Of a DNA stretch of 64,000 nucleotides, positions 43,816 through 51,971 are shown one piece after another. Under the pieces are notes generated by a model. That model did no database searches. It was not told the origin of the DNA and worked only from the letters and a program-made list of their open reading frames with translations. Both the position numbers and the translations under genes were made by a program. Position 1 is the first letter of the stretch. The number at the start of each line of letters is the position of its first letter. The DNA lies in the NCBI RefSeq assembly GCF_013408335.1, contig NZ_JACBZR010000001.1, positions 4,813,501-4,877,500 on the forward strand, in the 5' to 3' direction. The DNA comes from Nocardioides panzhihuensis. GTDB lineage: Bacteria; Actinomycetota; Actinomycetes; Propionibacteriales; Nocardioidaceae.

Positions 43816-44883
43816 TCAGGTCAGCTCGTGGGAGACCTTCGACTCGCGGTCGGCGATCTCGTCGGACTCCGCGACGAGCCGCCGCACGCCCTTGCGCTGG
43901 AACTTCTGGTTGGCCACCAGCCCACCGAAGTAGTAGGCGACCAGCGCGATCATGCAGCCGGCGATGTCGTCGGCGAGGTAGTGCCAGCCGAAGTAGATGG
44001 TCGCGACGACGGTGATCCCGAAGTTGATCCACCCGGCCCAGCGGGCGATCTTGTTGTTGATCGTCGCATGGATCATCAGGGCCATCAGCAGGGTGATGCC
44101 GCAGTGCAGCGAGGCGAACCCGCCGACCGACTGCACCACGTTGGCGTCGACGTCGAAGAGGACGTGCTGTCGGGTGAAGACCAGCGACTCCATCAGGGTG
44201 CTCGCTGGCGTGTCCGGCAGATCGGCGTAGAGATAGGGGTACTGCAACCCCGGGCCAACCGTGGGCAGGCAGTAGTAGGAGACGGTGCCGAGGATCCAGG
44301 CGATGCACTGCGAGCTCACGAACCAGTAGCCGTAGGCGAGGTTGCGCGACCACACCAGCCACCCGGCGACGGCGAACGGCACCAGCGGCAGGAACCACAT
44401 GTAGATGTAGGAGAGGAACCAGGCCACCCAGCCGGTGCCGAGCAGGTCGTGGAGCACGATCGCCGGGTCGGCTCCGAAGAGGACCGCCTTGTCGATCAGG
44501 TGCAGCTCGTGGTCGAACTCGTAGGTCTCCGGCACCACGAACGGCAGGAACGACTTGAGGTTCCGGTAGCAGACGTAGACGAGGTAGAAGCAGACGATGC
44601 CCATCGCCACGAGCGTCAGGCGCTCACGGGTCCAGTGGGTGCGGATCCGGTCCTTGAAGATGGGGCCCATCTCCCGCCACCGGAACCGCGCCAGCCAGAG
44701 CGTACGTGGCACGAGGTCGACGAGGAGCGCGGCTCCGACGAGGAGGGGAAGGCGGAGCCAGGACGGTCCGAGGAAGCCCTCCGGGTCGAGCATGCGCTTG
44801 TCGACGATCTGCGCGGTCACGACTGCGATCAGACCGAAGATCAGCGCGCTGCTGACGAGAAAGATCTGAGCGCGGCGATACAT
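43816..44883 (-). CDS. PAP2-family membrane phosphatase (Aur1/Ipt1-like)
   Basis: 355 aa with about seven membrane segments. The C-terminal half has the phosphatase-superfamily motifs in GGFASLHCGITLLMALMIH (SxxxH type) and FGWHYLADDIAGCMIALV (catalytic His and Asp), with the first basic motif unclear. Proteins of this shape act on lipid phosphates or inositol-phosphate transfer. ATG 44883 is chosen; TAGAAT ends 8 bases before it and no Shine-Dalgarno is present, so the transcript is probably leaderless. Confidence 0.8.
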   Translation of the reverse strand: MYRRAQIFLVSSALIFGLIAVVTAQIVDKRMLDPEGFLGPSWLRLPLLVGAALLVDLVPRTLWLARFRWREMGPIFKDRIRTHWTRERLTLVAMGIVCFYLVYVCYRNLKSFLPFVVPETYEFDHELHLIDKAVLFGADPAIVLHDLLGTGWVAWFLSYIYMWFLPLVPFAVAGWLVWSRNLAYGYWFVSSQCIAWILGTVSYYCLPTVGPGLQYPYLYADLPDTPASTLMESLVFTRQHVLFDVDANVVQSVGGFASLHCGITLLMALMIHATINNKIARWAGWINFGITVVATIYFGWHYLADDIAGCMIALVAYYFGGLVANQKFQRKGVRRLVAESDEIADRESKVSHELT

Positions 44884-44933
44884 AGCCGCTAATTCTAAGT
44901 GGCGGGTGGCTACGGGGCCCATTCCTGGGCGCA

Positions 44934-45941
44934 TCATTCCTGGGCGCGTGATCGCTGGACGTGTGACCCGGGGACGGCCAGGCGATTCGGCTCGACCCGC
45001 AGTCCGACCCTCTCCCCCGGCGCGGGCGCCGAGTCGGCGACGGCGTCGACCTCACCGACGTCGTCGAGACGTACGACGAGCCGATGCTGCTCCGGCGTAG
45101 CCCTGGCCGAGACCACGGTGCCGGTGAGCGGTCCGGCCGGGTCGGCGACGAAGGCGGAGCGACGGAGCGCGACAGCTCCGGCCGGATCCATCCCGGCGGC
45201 CGTCAGGACCGTGTACGCCGCCGGCCCCTCGAGCACACGGGCATAGCCCAGGAACAGGGCTGCCCAGGTGTCGATAGGTGTGGCCCACACCTCCTGGAGG
45301 GTCCCCTGCTGCACCAGTCGACCGTCGCGCAGGAGCGCGATCCGGTCGGCCACCGCGAACGCCTCCTCCTGGTCGTGCGTGACCATCAGCGCGGTGGTGC
45401 CGGCCTCGTGCAGGATCCGGCGCAGGTCGCCCGCCAGACGTTCCCGCAGTCCCGCGTCGAGCGCGGAGAGCGGCTCGTCGAGGAGCAGCAGCCGCGGCTC
45501 GACCGCGAGCGCCCGGGCGAGCGCGACCCGTTGCCGTTCGCCGCCGCTCAGCGTGCCGGGGAGGCGGTCCTGGTAACCACCCAGACCGACGAGCTCCAGC
45601 AGGTCATCGACCCGCTTCCTACGTTCGGCAGTCGGGATGCGGCGCAGCCGCATCGGGTAGGCGACGTTGTTCGCGACGGTCAGGTGCGAGAACAGCTGCC
45701 CGTCCTGGAACATGAGCGCGAACCCGCGCTTGTGCGTCGGCACCCCTCGCAGGGCCCGCCCGTCCCAGCTGATCGCCCCCGTCGCCGGCTCCAGCCCGGC
45801 CACCGCCCTCAGCAGCGTCGACTTCCCCGACCCCGACGGCCCGAGCAGCGCCAGCACCTCGCCGTCGGCCAGCTCCAGGCTGACGTCCTCGACGGCGGTC
45901 TTCCCGTCGTACGTAACCGACACCTCACTCAGCGACAGCAT
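44934..45941 (-). CDS. thiQ: ABC transporter ATP-binding protein, thiamine type
   Basis: 335 aa. LLGPSGSGKSTLLRAVAGLE (Walker A), SHLTVANNVAYPM (Q-loop region), LSGGERQRVALARALA (signature), LLLLDEPLSALDAG (Walker B) and MVTHDQEEA (switch His) are intact. The C-terminal ~90 residues form a TOBE-like domain. It energises the ThiP permease. It is the last gene of the operon, but 234 bases holding the inverted 21-bp repeat element separate it from thiP. Confidence 0.88.
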   Translation of the reverse strand: MLSLSEVSVTYDGKTAVEDVSLELADGEVLALLGPSGSGKSTLLRAVAGLEPATGAISWDGRALRGVPTHKRGFALMFQDGQLFSHLTVANNVAYPMRLRRIPTAERRKRVDDLLELVGLGGYQDRLPGTLSGGERQRVALARALAVEPRLLLLDEPLSALDAGLRERLAGDLRRILHEAGTTALMVTHDQEEAFAVADRIALLRDGRLVQQGTLQEVWATPIDTWAALFLGYARVLEGPAAYTVLTAAGMDPAGAVALRRSAFVADPAGPLTGTVVSARATPEQHRLVVRLDDVGEVDAVADSAPAPGERVGLRVEPNRLAVPGSHVQRSRAQE

Positions 45942-46039
45942 CGCAACCTCGATCCTGCCGAGACGACCGGAGCGAGGTCGAGCGGCGAGCTTGCTCGTCC
46001 GCTCGCGCCGAGCGAGGGAGTGACCGCGCGAAGCGCGGA

Positions 46040-46170
46040 GGCGTCAGCCCCGTCGGCCGAGGCGTCAGCCCCGTCGGCCGAGGCGTCACGGAGGTCGGCC
46101 GAGATGGCACAGCCGTGACGTCTCGGCCGACGCGAGTGACGCCTCGGCCGACGCGGGTGACTTCTCGGCG
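46040..46170. repeat. Inverted 21-bp tandem repeat element, copy 1
   Basis: Three left-arm units (46040-46102; pattern GGCGTCAGCCCCGTCGGCCGA), a centre with GATGGCACAGCC, and two-and-a-half right-arm units in opposite orientation (46115-46170; GTGACGTCTCGGCCGACGCG). Each unit is exactly 21 bp. The arms can pair into a long imperfect hairpin. It sits just 3' of thiP and upstream of thiQ. The same element occurs at 57164-57326, with a shared centre AGGTCGGCCGAGNTGGCA. The remaining ~100 bp up to thiQ include the palindrome CCGCGCGAAGCGCGG. Confidence 0.75.
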
Positions 46171-46175
46171 TACGT

Positions 46176-47855
46176 TCACAGTGCTCCGATCGACGGGACG
46201 CGGAGACGCTCGACGAGGAGCATCACGACGGCGGTGGTGGCGGCGAGGACACAGGCGGCCGCGAGGGCCATGCCGTAGTTGTCCGAGCCGGGACGGGACA
46301 GCAGCCGGAGGATGACGACCGGGAGGGTGGGCCGTTCCTCGCGGACGAGGAAGGACGTCGCGCCGAACTCCCCCAGCGAAGCCGCGAACGCGAAGCCCGC
46401 GGAGGCGAGGAGCGGCTTCCAGACGGCAGGTACGTCGACGGTCATGACCGCGCGCAGCGGCCCGGCCCCGAGGCCGGCGGCGGCCTGGCGCAGCCGGTCG
46501 TCGACCGACGCCAGAACCGGTACGAGGGTGCGTACGACCAAGGGCAGTGCGACCAGTGCCTGGGCCAGCGGCACCAGCCAGGGCTCGTCGCGGAAGTCCA
46601 GCGCGCCGGATCCGAGCGTCAGGTAGAGCCCGAGCCCGAGCGTGACCGCGCTGACCCCGAGCGGCACCATGAAGAGCCCGTCGAGGACGGAGCGCACCCG
46701 CCGCTCGGCACGGGTCCGGGACCGCCGGGTCACCGCGAACGCCACCAGCAGCCCGAGCGTGAGCGCGACCACGGACGCCTGAACCGCGACCGTCAGCGAC
46801 GTCATCAGCGCGGTCGTGACCGGCACCGGCAGCGGCGGGTCGAAGCCAGGGGTCTGCAGGGCCGCGTAGTTCGCGAGGCTCCACCGGTCGTCGACCCGCA
46901 GCGACCCGAGCAGCAGCGCCAGCAGCGGCCCGGCGACCAGCAGGACGAGCACCGACGTCGACAGCAGCACCGGGAGGTCCCGCAGCGAGACCCGCCGGCG
47001 GCGTACGACGACCCGCGACTGCGCGGGGTCGGCCACCGAGCGCAGTCGGCCAGCCACCACCAGCAGCCCGATGACGACGACGAGCTGGAGCACCGACAGC
47101 ACCGCGGCACCAGGAAGGTCGAACAGGGTGAAGGTGAGCTTGTAGATCTCGGTCTCGATGCTGTTGTAGCGCACGCCGCCGAGGGTGAGCACGATCCCGA
47201 ACGCGGTCGCGCAGAAGAGGAAGACCACCGAAGCCGCGGAGACGATCGCCGGCCGCAGCGCAGGCAGCGTGATCGTCCAGAAAACACGAGAAGGCCCCGC
47301 CCCCAGCGCAGCCGCGGCCTCCCCCGGGCGGGGATCGAGCGACTCCCATGCCGCCCCAACCGCCCGGATCACGACCGAGGCGTTGAAGAAGACGAGCCCG
47401 AGGATGATCGCGGTCGGCGTGCCGTCGAGCCCCAGCCCGGCCAACAGACCCGCCTCGCCGATGAGCTCACGGAAGGCGACCCCGACGACGACGGTGGGCA
47501 GCACGAAGGGCACCAGCAGCCCCGCCCGGATCACCCGTTGCAGCGGAAAACTCAGCCGGTGGAGGGCGAAGGCGGCCGGCAGCCCCAGCGCCACACTCAG
47601 CGCCGTCGCCAGGCCCGAGGACCACAACGTGAACCAGAGCGCCCGCTGGATCTCCGAGCGCTGCAACACCCGGATCGCGACCGCAGGGTCGAACGAGTCC
47701 GATGCGAACAGGCCACGCTGCACCATCCCGGTGACCGGCAGGACGAAGAAGACCGCCAGCACCGCCACCGGGAGGGCGGCGAGCGCGACCAGCACCGCTG
47801 GTCGAGCCGAGCTCGCGAGGAACGAGCGAACTCGTGTCGAGACCAACACAGTCAC
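46176..47855 (-). CDS. thiP: ABC transporter permease, thiamine type
   Basis: 559 aa, a fused two-domain permease with about 12 membrane segments. Each half has a BPD permease EAA loop (PGEAAAALGAGPSRVFWTIT in the first, LRQAAAGLGAGPLRAVMTVD in the second). It overlaps thiB by 4 bases (GTGA). Together with ThiB and ThiQ it should import thiamine; the TPP riboswitch upstream of thiB supports that substrate. Confidence 0.9.
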   Translation of the reverse strand: MTVLVSTRVRSFLASSARPAVLVALAALPVAVLAVFFVLPVTGMVQRGLFASDSFDPAVAIRVLQRSEIQRALWFTLWSSGLATALSVALGLPAAFALHRLSFPLQRVIRAGLLVPFVLPTVVVGVAFRELIGEAGLLAGLGLDGTPTAIILGLVFFNASVVIRAVGAAWESLDPRPGEAAAALGAGPSRVFWTITLPALRPAIVSAASVVFLFCATAFGIVLTLGGVRYNSIETEIYKLTFTLFDLPGAAVLSVLQLVVVIGLLVVAGRLRSVADPAQSRVVVRRRRVSLRDLPVLLSTSVLVLLVAGPLLALLLGSLRVDDRWSLANYAALQTPGFDPPLPVPVTTALMTSLTVAVQASVVALTLGLLVAFAVTRRSRTRAERRVRSVLDGLFMVPLGVSAVTLGLGLYLTLGSGALDFRDEPWLVPLAQALVALPLVVRTLVPVLASVDDRLRQAAAGLGAGPLRAVMTVDVPAVWKPLLASAGFAFAASLGEFGATSFLVREERPTLPVVILRLLSRPGSDNYGMALAAACVLAATTAVVMLLVERLRVPSIGAL

Positions 47856-48919
47856 TTCGCGATCGTGTCACTCCAGGTCGCCAGCCACGCTTCACGGTTC
47901 TTCTCGATCTCCTCCGGCTCGACGGAGAGCGGGGAGGTCGGCTGCTGGGCGAACTTCGCCCAGTCGGCCGGCAGCTCGACGCTCGAGGAGACCGGGAAGA
48001 CGTACATGCTCTCCGGCAACGCCCCCTGCACGCTGCCGGAGAGCATGAAGTCGATCAGCGCCTGAGCGCCCTCGGGGTTGTCTGCGCCCTTGAGCACACC
48101 GGCGTACTCGACCTGCCGGAAGCAGGTGTCCAGCAGCGCCTCGGTCGTCGTCTTGCCGTCCTTGACGGTGAAAGCCGGCGAGGAGTCGTACGACACGACG
48201 ATCGGCCGCGTGCCCTTGCCGCCGCCCTGGGTGAAGTCGGAGTAGTAGGCCTGGTCCCAGCCGTCGACGACCTTGGCGCCGTTGTCCATCAGCTTGCCCC
48301 AGTAGTCCGACCAGCCGTCCTCGCCGTACTCGGCGACGGTCGCCAGCAGGAACGCCATCCCCGGCGTCGACGTCGCCGCGCCCGGTGTCACGAAGAGATC
48401 CTTGTACGCAGGCTCGGCCAGGTCATCGAGCGACTCCGGCGGCGCCAGCTTCTTCGCGGCGAACCACTTGGTGTCGATGTTGACGCACACGCTGCCGTTG
48501 TCGACCGGGGTGAGGAAGTGCTCCTCGTCGCCGGGGAGGTTGAACTCGTCGACCCCGGCCGGGACGGTCTCGGGCGTATAGGCCGCCAACGCTCCCTGGT
48601 CGATCGCCCGGCTGGCGAAGGTGTTGTCCACGCCGAAGACCGCGTCGCCGTCGGGGTTGCCGGTGTCCAAGGCGATCTTGGTGGTCAGCTCGCCACCGTC
48701 GCCCGCGTGCCGGATCTCGGCGGTGTAGCCGGTCTTCTCGGTGAACTCGGCCAGCACCTCCTTCGGCAGCGTGAAGCTGTCGTGGGTCAGCAGCACGACC
48801 GACTTGTCGTCGGAGCCGCTGGACGGCTTGGCGTCGGGCTCGGCGGACGTGCCCCCGCACGCGGACAGGAGGAGCGCCGAGATAGCAGTGGCAGCGATGG
48901 CAGGCGTACGCATGCGCAT
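47852..48919 (-). CDS. thiB: Thiamine ABC transporter substrate-binding lipoprotein
   Basis: 355 aa. Lipoprotein signal with lipobox LLLSACG (Cys21). Mature protein: VVLLTHDSFTLPKEVLAEFT, DAVFGVDNTFASRAIDQGAL and LFVTPGAATSTPGMAFLLAT, all typical of ThiB/TbpA. It captures thiamine (or its phosphates) outside the membrane for ThiPQ. ATG 48919 lies just after the riboswitch; AAGGGAG at the riboswitch 3' end is its ribosome-binding site, so ligand binding could hide it. Confidence 0.93.
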   Translation of the reverse strand: MRMRTPAIAATAISALLLSACGGTSAEPDAKPSSGSDDKSVVLLTHDSFTLPKEVLAEFTEKTGYTAEIRHAGDGGELTTKIALDTGNPDGDAVFGVDNTFASRAIDQGALAAYTPETVPAGVDEFNLPGDEEHFLTPVDNGSVCVNIDTKWFAAKKLAPPESLDDLAEPAYKDLFVTPGAATSTPGMAFLLATVAEYGEDGWSDYWGKLMDNGAKVVDGWDQAYYSDFTQGGGKGTRPIVVSYDSSPAFTVKDGKTTTEALLDTCFRQVEYAGVLKGADNPEGAQALIDFMLSGSVQGALPESMYVFPVSSSVELPADWAKFAQQPTSPLSVEPEEIEKNREAWLATWSDTIAK

Positions 48920-48924
48920 TTCTG

Positions 48925-49010
48925 ACTCCCTTCGCCGGTATCAACCGGAGCAGGTTCGGAGGGTCTGCGGCGCTTGTCGCCACACTCTCAGGCCTCGCGG
49001 CCTCCCCTGT
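48925..49010 (-). ncRNA. TPP riboswitch (THI element)
   Basis: Read on the minus strand, the sequence has the conserved thi-box order: GGGGAGGCC, CTGAGAGTG, a variable stem, GCAGACCCTCCGAACCTG, CTCCGGTTGATACCGGCG and AAGGGAGTCAG, ending 5 bases before thiB. CTGAGA and ACCTGxTCxGGTTxxTACCxGCGxAGGGA are the pyrimidine- and pyrophosphate-sensing cores. The 3' strand includes the thiB Shine-Dalgarno, pointing to translational repression by TPP. Confidence 0.95.
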
Positions 49011-49049
49011 CTGTTCCCGCCAACACTACTGCTTGCGACAATCCATCCC

Positions 49050-49481
49050 ATGACCGACGTCGCCATCTCGTCCTTCGACGACCTCTCCCCGAAGACCGCG
49101 TACGCCCTGTGGCAGCTGCGCCAGCAGGTGTTCGTCGTCGAGCAGGACTGCCCGTACCTCGACCTGGACGGCCGCGACCTCGAAGCCGGGACGCGTCACG
49201 TGGTCCTGAGCGACGGCGACCAGCTCGCCGGGACCGCCCGCATCCTCGACGACGGCGACGTGTGGCGCATCGGCCGAGTCGTCCTCTCCCCCACCCACCG
49301 CGGCAAGGGCCTGGCCGACGTGCTCATGAGGGCCGCCATCGAGGCTGTCACCGACCGCGACATCGTCCTGGACGCTCAGTCACCGCTGGCCGGCTGGTAC
49401 GCCAAGCTCGGTTTCGCCGCGGACGGCGAGGAGTTCCTCGAGGACGGCATCCCGCACACCCCGATGCGGCTCAGGCGATAG
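49050..49481 (+). CDS. ElaA-like GNAT acetyltransferase
   Basis: 143 aa. LSPKTAYALWQLRQQVFVVE and QDCPYLDLDGRD are characteristic of the ElaA family, and GRVVLSPTHRGKGLADVLM is the acetyl-CoA pyrophosphate loop. Substrate unknown. No Shine-Dalgarno is seen; GACAAT ends 8 bases before ATG, so it may be leaderless. Its 3' end overlaps the convergent TetR gene by 11 bases. Confidence 0.85.
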   Translation: MTDVAISSFDDLSPKTAYALWQLRQQVFVVEQDCPYLDLDGRDLEAGTRHVVLSDGDQLAGTARILDDGDVWRIGRVVLSPTHRGKGLADVLMRAAIEAVTDRDIVLDAQSPLAGWYAKLGFAADGEEFLEDGIPHTPMRLRR

Positions 49482-50049
49482 GAAGCAGCCGGTTCGACAG
49501 GACGCGCGCGGTCGCGCGGAGCGTCTCGAGGTCGGTGCCAGCACGACCCATGTAGACCAGGCCCTGCTGCGCGGTGAGCAGGGTGCGCGCGAGCTCACCC
49601 GCGTCCTCGTCGGCCAGGAGGTCGCCGTCGCGCTGCGCCCGCTCGACGCAGGCGGCGATCAGGTCGGCCAGCGCGTCGTACGTCTGCTTCGCCTCGGCAC
49701 GAACATCGGCATGCTCCGTGGCCAGCTCGCAGGTGGAGTTGGCCAGGAAGCAGCCGCGGTCAGCACCTGGGCCGACCGGTGCCACCAGCACCTTCCGCAG
49801 CGCGTCGATGGCGCGCGGCTCGCTCTCCAAAGTGGCGCGCGTCCCTTCTTTCCCCTCGGCGTTGTAGGCCTTCAGGGTGCGCAGGAACAGCGCATGCTTG
49901 TCCCCGTACGCCCCATAGAGGCTGCCCTTGCCGAGCCCGCTGATGCGCATCAGGTCCTGCAGCGTCGTCGCCGCGTACCCGGCGTCCCAGAACCGGTCCC
50001 GGAGATCGCGCAGCACCTGTTCCTCGTCGAAAGTCCTCGGCCTCGCCAT
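49471..50049 (-). CDS. TetR/AcrR family transcriptional regulator
   Basis: 192 aa. N-terminal helix-turn-helix: FWDAGYAATTLQDLMRISGL, GKGSLYGAYGDKHALF. The C-terminal ligand domain has a GCFLANSTCELA segment with two Cys, as in YxaF/NemR-like regulators sensing reactive or hydrophobic compounds. It is divergent from an SDR gene, and two palindromes in the shared promoter are probable operators, so it should repress both. Confidence 0.9.
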   Translation of the reverse strand: MARPRTFDEEQVLRDLRDRFWDAGYAATTLQDLMRISGLGKGSLYGAYGDKHALFLRTLKAYNAEGKEGTRATLESEPRAIDALRKVLVAPVGPGADRGCFLANSTCELATEHADVRAEAKQTYDALADLIAACVERAQRDGDLLADEDAGELARTLLTAQQGLVYMGRAGTDLETLRATARVLSNRLLPIA

Positions 50050-50070
50050 GTCCTCGAGCCTAACCCTTGA

Positions 50071-50115
50071 TTGACCGGATGGTCCAGAATCCCTTATGGT
50101 GGACCGACCAGTCCA
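50071..50115. promoter_or_regulatory. SDR promoter with two TetR operators
   Basis: TTGACC (50071-50076), an 18-bp spacer and TATGGT (50095-50100) form a clear -35/-10 for the SDR gene. Two related imperfect palindromes, TGACCGGATGGTCCA (50072-50086) and TGGACCGACCAGTCCA (50100-50115), cover the -35 and the -10/start site. That is the expected position for repression by the divergent TetR protein. Confidence 0.7.
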
Positions 50116-50137
50116 GAACACATCGAAGGAGTCACAG

Positions 50138-50890
50138 GTGGCAACACTGAAGAACAAGGTCGCACTGATCACGGGCGGCTCACGAGGGCTCGGCGCGGCA
50201 ACCGCGCGGGCGCTCGCGGCTGACGGTGCCGACATCGCGATCACCTACGTCTCATCGAAGGAGAAGGCAGCAGCGGTCGTCGACGAGCTGACCGCGCTCG
50301 GTGTCCGGGCACGCGCATTCCACAACGACCAGGCCGACACGGGCGCCGCGCCCGGGCTGATCGTGAACGTCGTCGAGCACTTCGGCGGGCTCGACATCCT
50401 GGTCAACAACGCGGCGATCAGCGTCGAGCAAGGCGTCGCCGTCGACTCACCTGACGCCGACATCGACGAGTGGGACCGCATGCATGCGACCAACTACACC
50501 GGCGTCATCGCCGTCACCCGCGCGGCGACGAAGGTGCTGCGCGACGGGGGACGCATCGTCACGGTGAGCTCGGGCGTCGCCGCTCGCACCGGGGTCCCCG
50601 GGTTGGCGGACTACGCGGCCACCAAGGCCGGCATCGCCGCCTACACCCGCGGCATCGCGCGCGACTTGGCCCCGCGGGGCATCACCGCGAACGTGATCCA
50701 GGCCGGGCTGATGGAGACCGGGATGGCACCCCCCGACCCGGAAACGCTGGCAGCTCTGACCTCCAGCCTGGCGATCCAGCGCCAGGGGCGCCCCGAGGAG
50801 CAGGCCGAGGGGATCCGATTTCTCGTGTCCCCCACCGCGTCCTACATCACCGGAGCCGTCCTCGACACCAACGGCGGCTACACCGCCTGA
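50138..50890 (+). CDS. SDR family oxidoreductase
   Basis: 250 aa. ALITGGSRGLGAATARALA (cofactor loop), ILVNNAAISVEQ, IVTVSSGVAARTGVPGLADY with the catalytic Ser and YAATKAG, and the C-terminal YITGAVLDTNGGYTA. GTG 50138 has AAGGAG 8 bases upstream. Regulated by the adjacent TetR gene by position. Such TetR-SDR pairs often detoxify or modify small molecules; the substrate cannot be read. Confidence 0.9.
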   Translation: MATLKNKVALITGGSRGLGAATARALAADGADIAITYVSSKEKAAAVVDELTALGVRARAFHNDQADTGAAPGLIVNVVEHFGGLDILVNNAAISVEQGVAVDSPDADIDEWDRMHATNYTGVIAVTRAATKVLRDGGRIVTVSSGVAARTGVPGLADYAATKAGIAAYTRGIARDLAPRGITANVIQAGLMETGMAPPDPETLAALTSSLAIQRQGRPEEQAEGIRFLVSPTASYITGAVLDTNGGYTA

Positions 50891-50900
50891 GGAGACGAGG

Positions 50901-51971
50901 TCAGACAGCGGCGAAGAGGACGCTGGCCTCGGTCTCCTCGCGCGTCGCCTGACCACGCGCCACGAGGAGCTCGAGGTGGGCCTTGGTCTCCATGACCGCG
51001 AGGCCGGCGTTGAAGTAGTCGAGCTCGGCGAAGGCACGCTCGTGGCGGGTCCAGCCGAGGTCGTTGGCCACCTCCAGCGCCGAGCGCCGGCCGGCGCGCA
51101 GCGAGGCCAGCGACTGGGCCAGCCGCGACTCGTGATGGGCCAGGAGCTCGTCGACGCGGGTGTGGGAAGACGAGGCGACCGGACCGTGGGCGGGGAGAAG
51201 CCGCAGGTCGGGCATGGACCTGACCTTGGTCAGGGAGGCCATGAAGTCGCCGAGGGGGTCGACGACGGGCACCGGCTCGAAGCCGATCGACGGCGTGATC
51301 GTGGGCAGCACGTGGTCGCCCGCGAACAGGACCGAGCCGGCCAGGTCCGCGTAGACGTAGTGGCCCTGGGTGTGCCCAGGGGTGTGCACGGCATCGAGGT
51401 CGCGGCCGGCCACGTCGAGGCGTACGTCGCCCTCGAGCCAGCGGTCGGGCATCCGCCAGTGCGACAGGTCGGGCGCTGGCGGCGGATTGGCGGCCCACTT
51501 CGCAGCCAGATCGTGGGCACCCGCGTAGGCCAGCAGCCGATCGGTCGAGACCCAGCCGTCGAGGCGATGTCCTGAGCTTGTCGAAGGGTCGCCGTTGGTG
51601 AGCTCCAAGGTGGGCCGGTCACCGGCGCCGAGGAGCACGTCCGCGCCGAACTCCGCGCCCAGGACGGAGGCGAGCGTGTAGTGATCACGATGCACATGGG
51701 TGACCAGGAACCGCCGGATGTCGCCGAACAAGAAGCCGAGATTCTTCAACCCGGCCGAGAGAGCAGAACGTCCCTCGGTGATCGCCCAGCCGCCGTCGAC
51801 GAGCGAGAGCCCGTCGTCACCTTCGAGGACGTAGATGTTCACCGCCTTGAGCCCGTCCATCGGCAACGGGAGCGGGATCCGATGTACGCCGTCGGCGACC
51901 GTCCACGCGCCCGGAGCCGACCAGTGTTCCCCCGAGTCAGGCGAGATTGCGGTGGCTGTCGACTGACTCAT
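50901..51971 (-). CDS. Metallo-beta-lactamase-fold hydrolase
   Basis: 356 aa. FLVTHVHRDHYTLASVLG is the HxHxDH metal site, HTPGHTQGHYVY and LFAGDHVLPTIT supply the remaining ligands; glyoxalase II-like. Residues about 127-133 (DPSTSSG) are encoded by the 22-bp sequence at 51569-51590, a short palindromic repeat that recurs in many high-GC genomes and seems to have inserted in frame. The start overlaps the upstream membrane-protein gene by 35 bases. Substrate unknown. Confidence 0.85.
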   Translation of the reverse strand: MSQSTATAISPDSGEHWSAPGAWTVADGVHRIPLPLPMDGLKAVNIYVLEGDDGLSLVDGGWAITEGRSALSAGLKNLGFLFGDIRRFLVTHVHRDHYTLASVLGAEFGADVLLGAGDRPTLELTNGDPSTSSGHRLDGWVSTDRLLAYAGAHDLAAKWAANPPPAPDLSHWRMPDRWLEGDVRLDVAGRDLDAVHTPGHTQGHYVYADLAGSVLFAGDHVLPTITPSIGFEPVPVVDPLGDFMASLTKVRSMPDLRLLPAHGPVASSSHTRVDELLAHHESRLAQSLASLRAGRRSALEVANDLGWTRHERAFAELDYFNAGLAVMETKAHLELLVARGQATREETEASVLFAAV

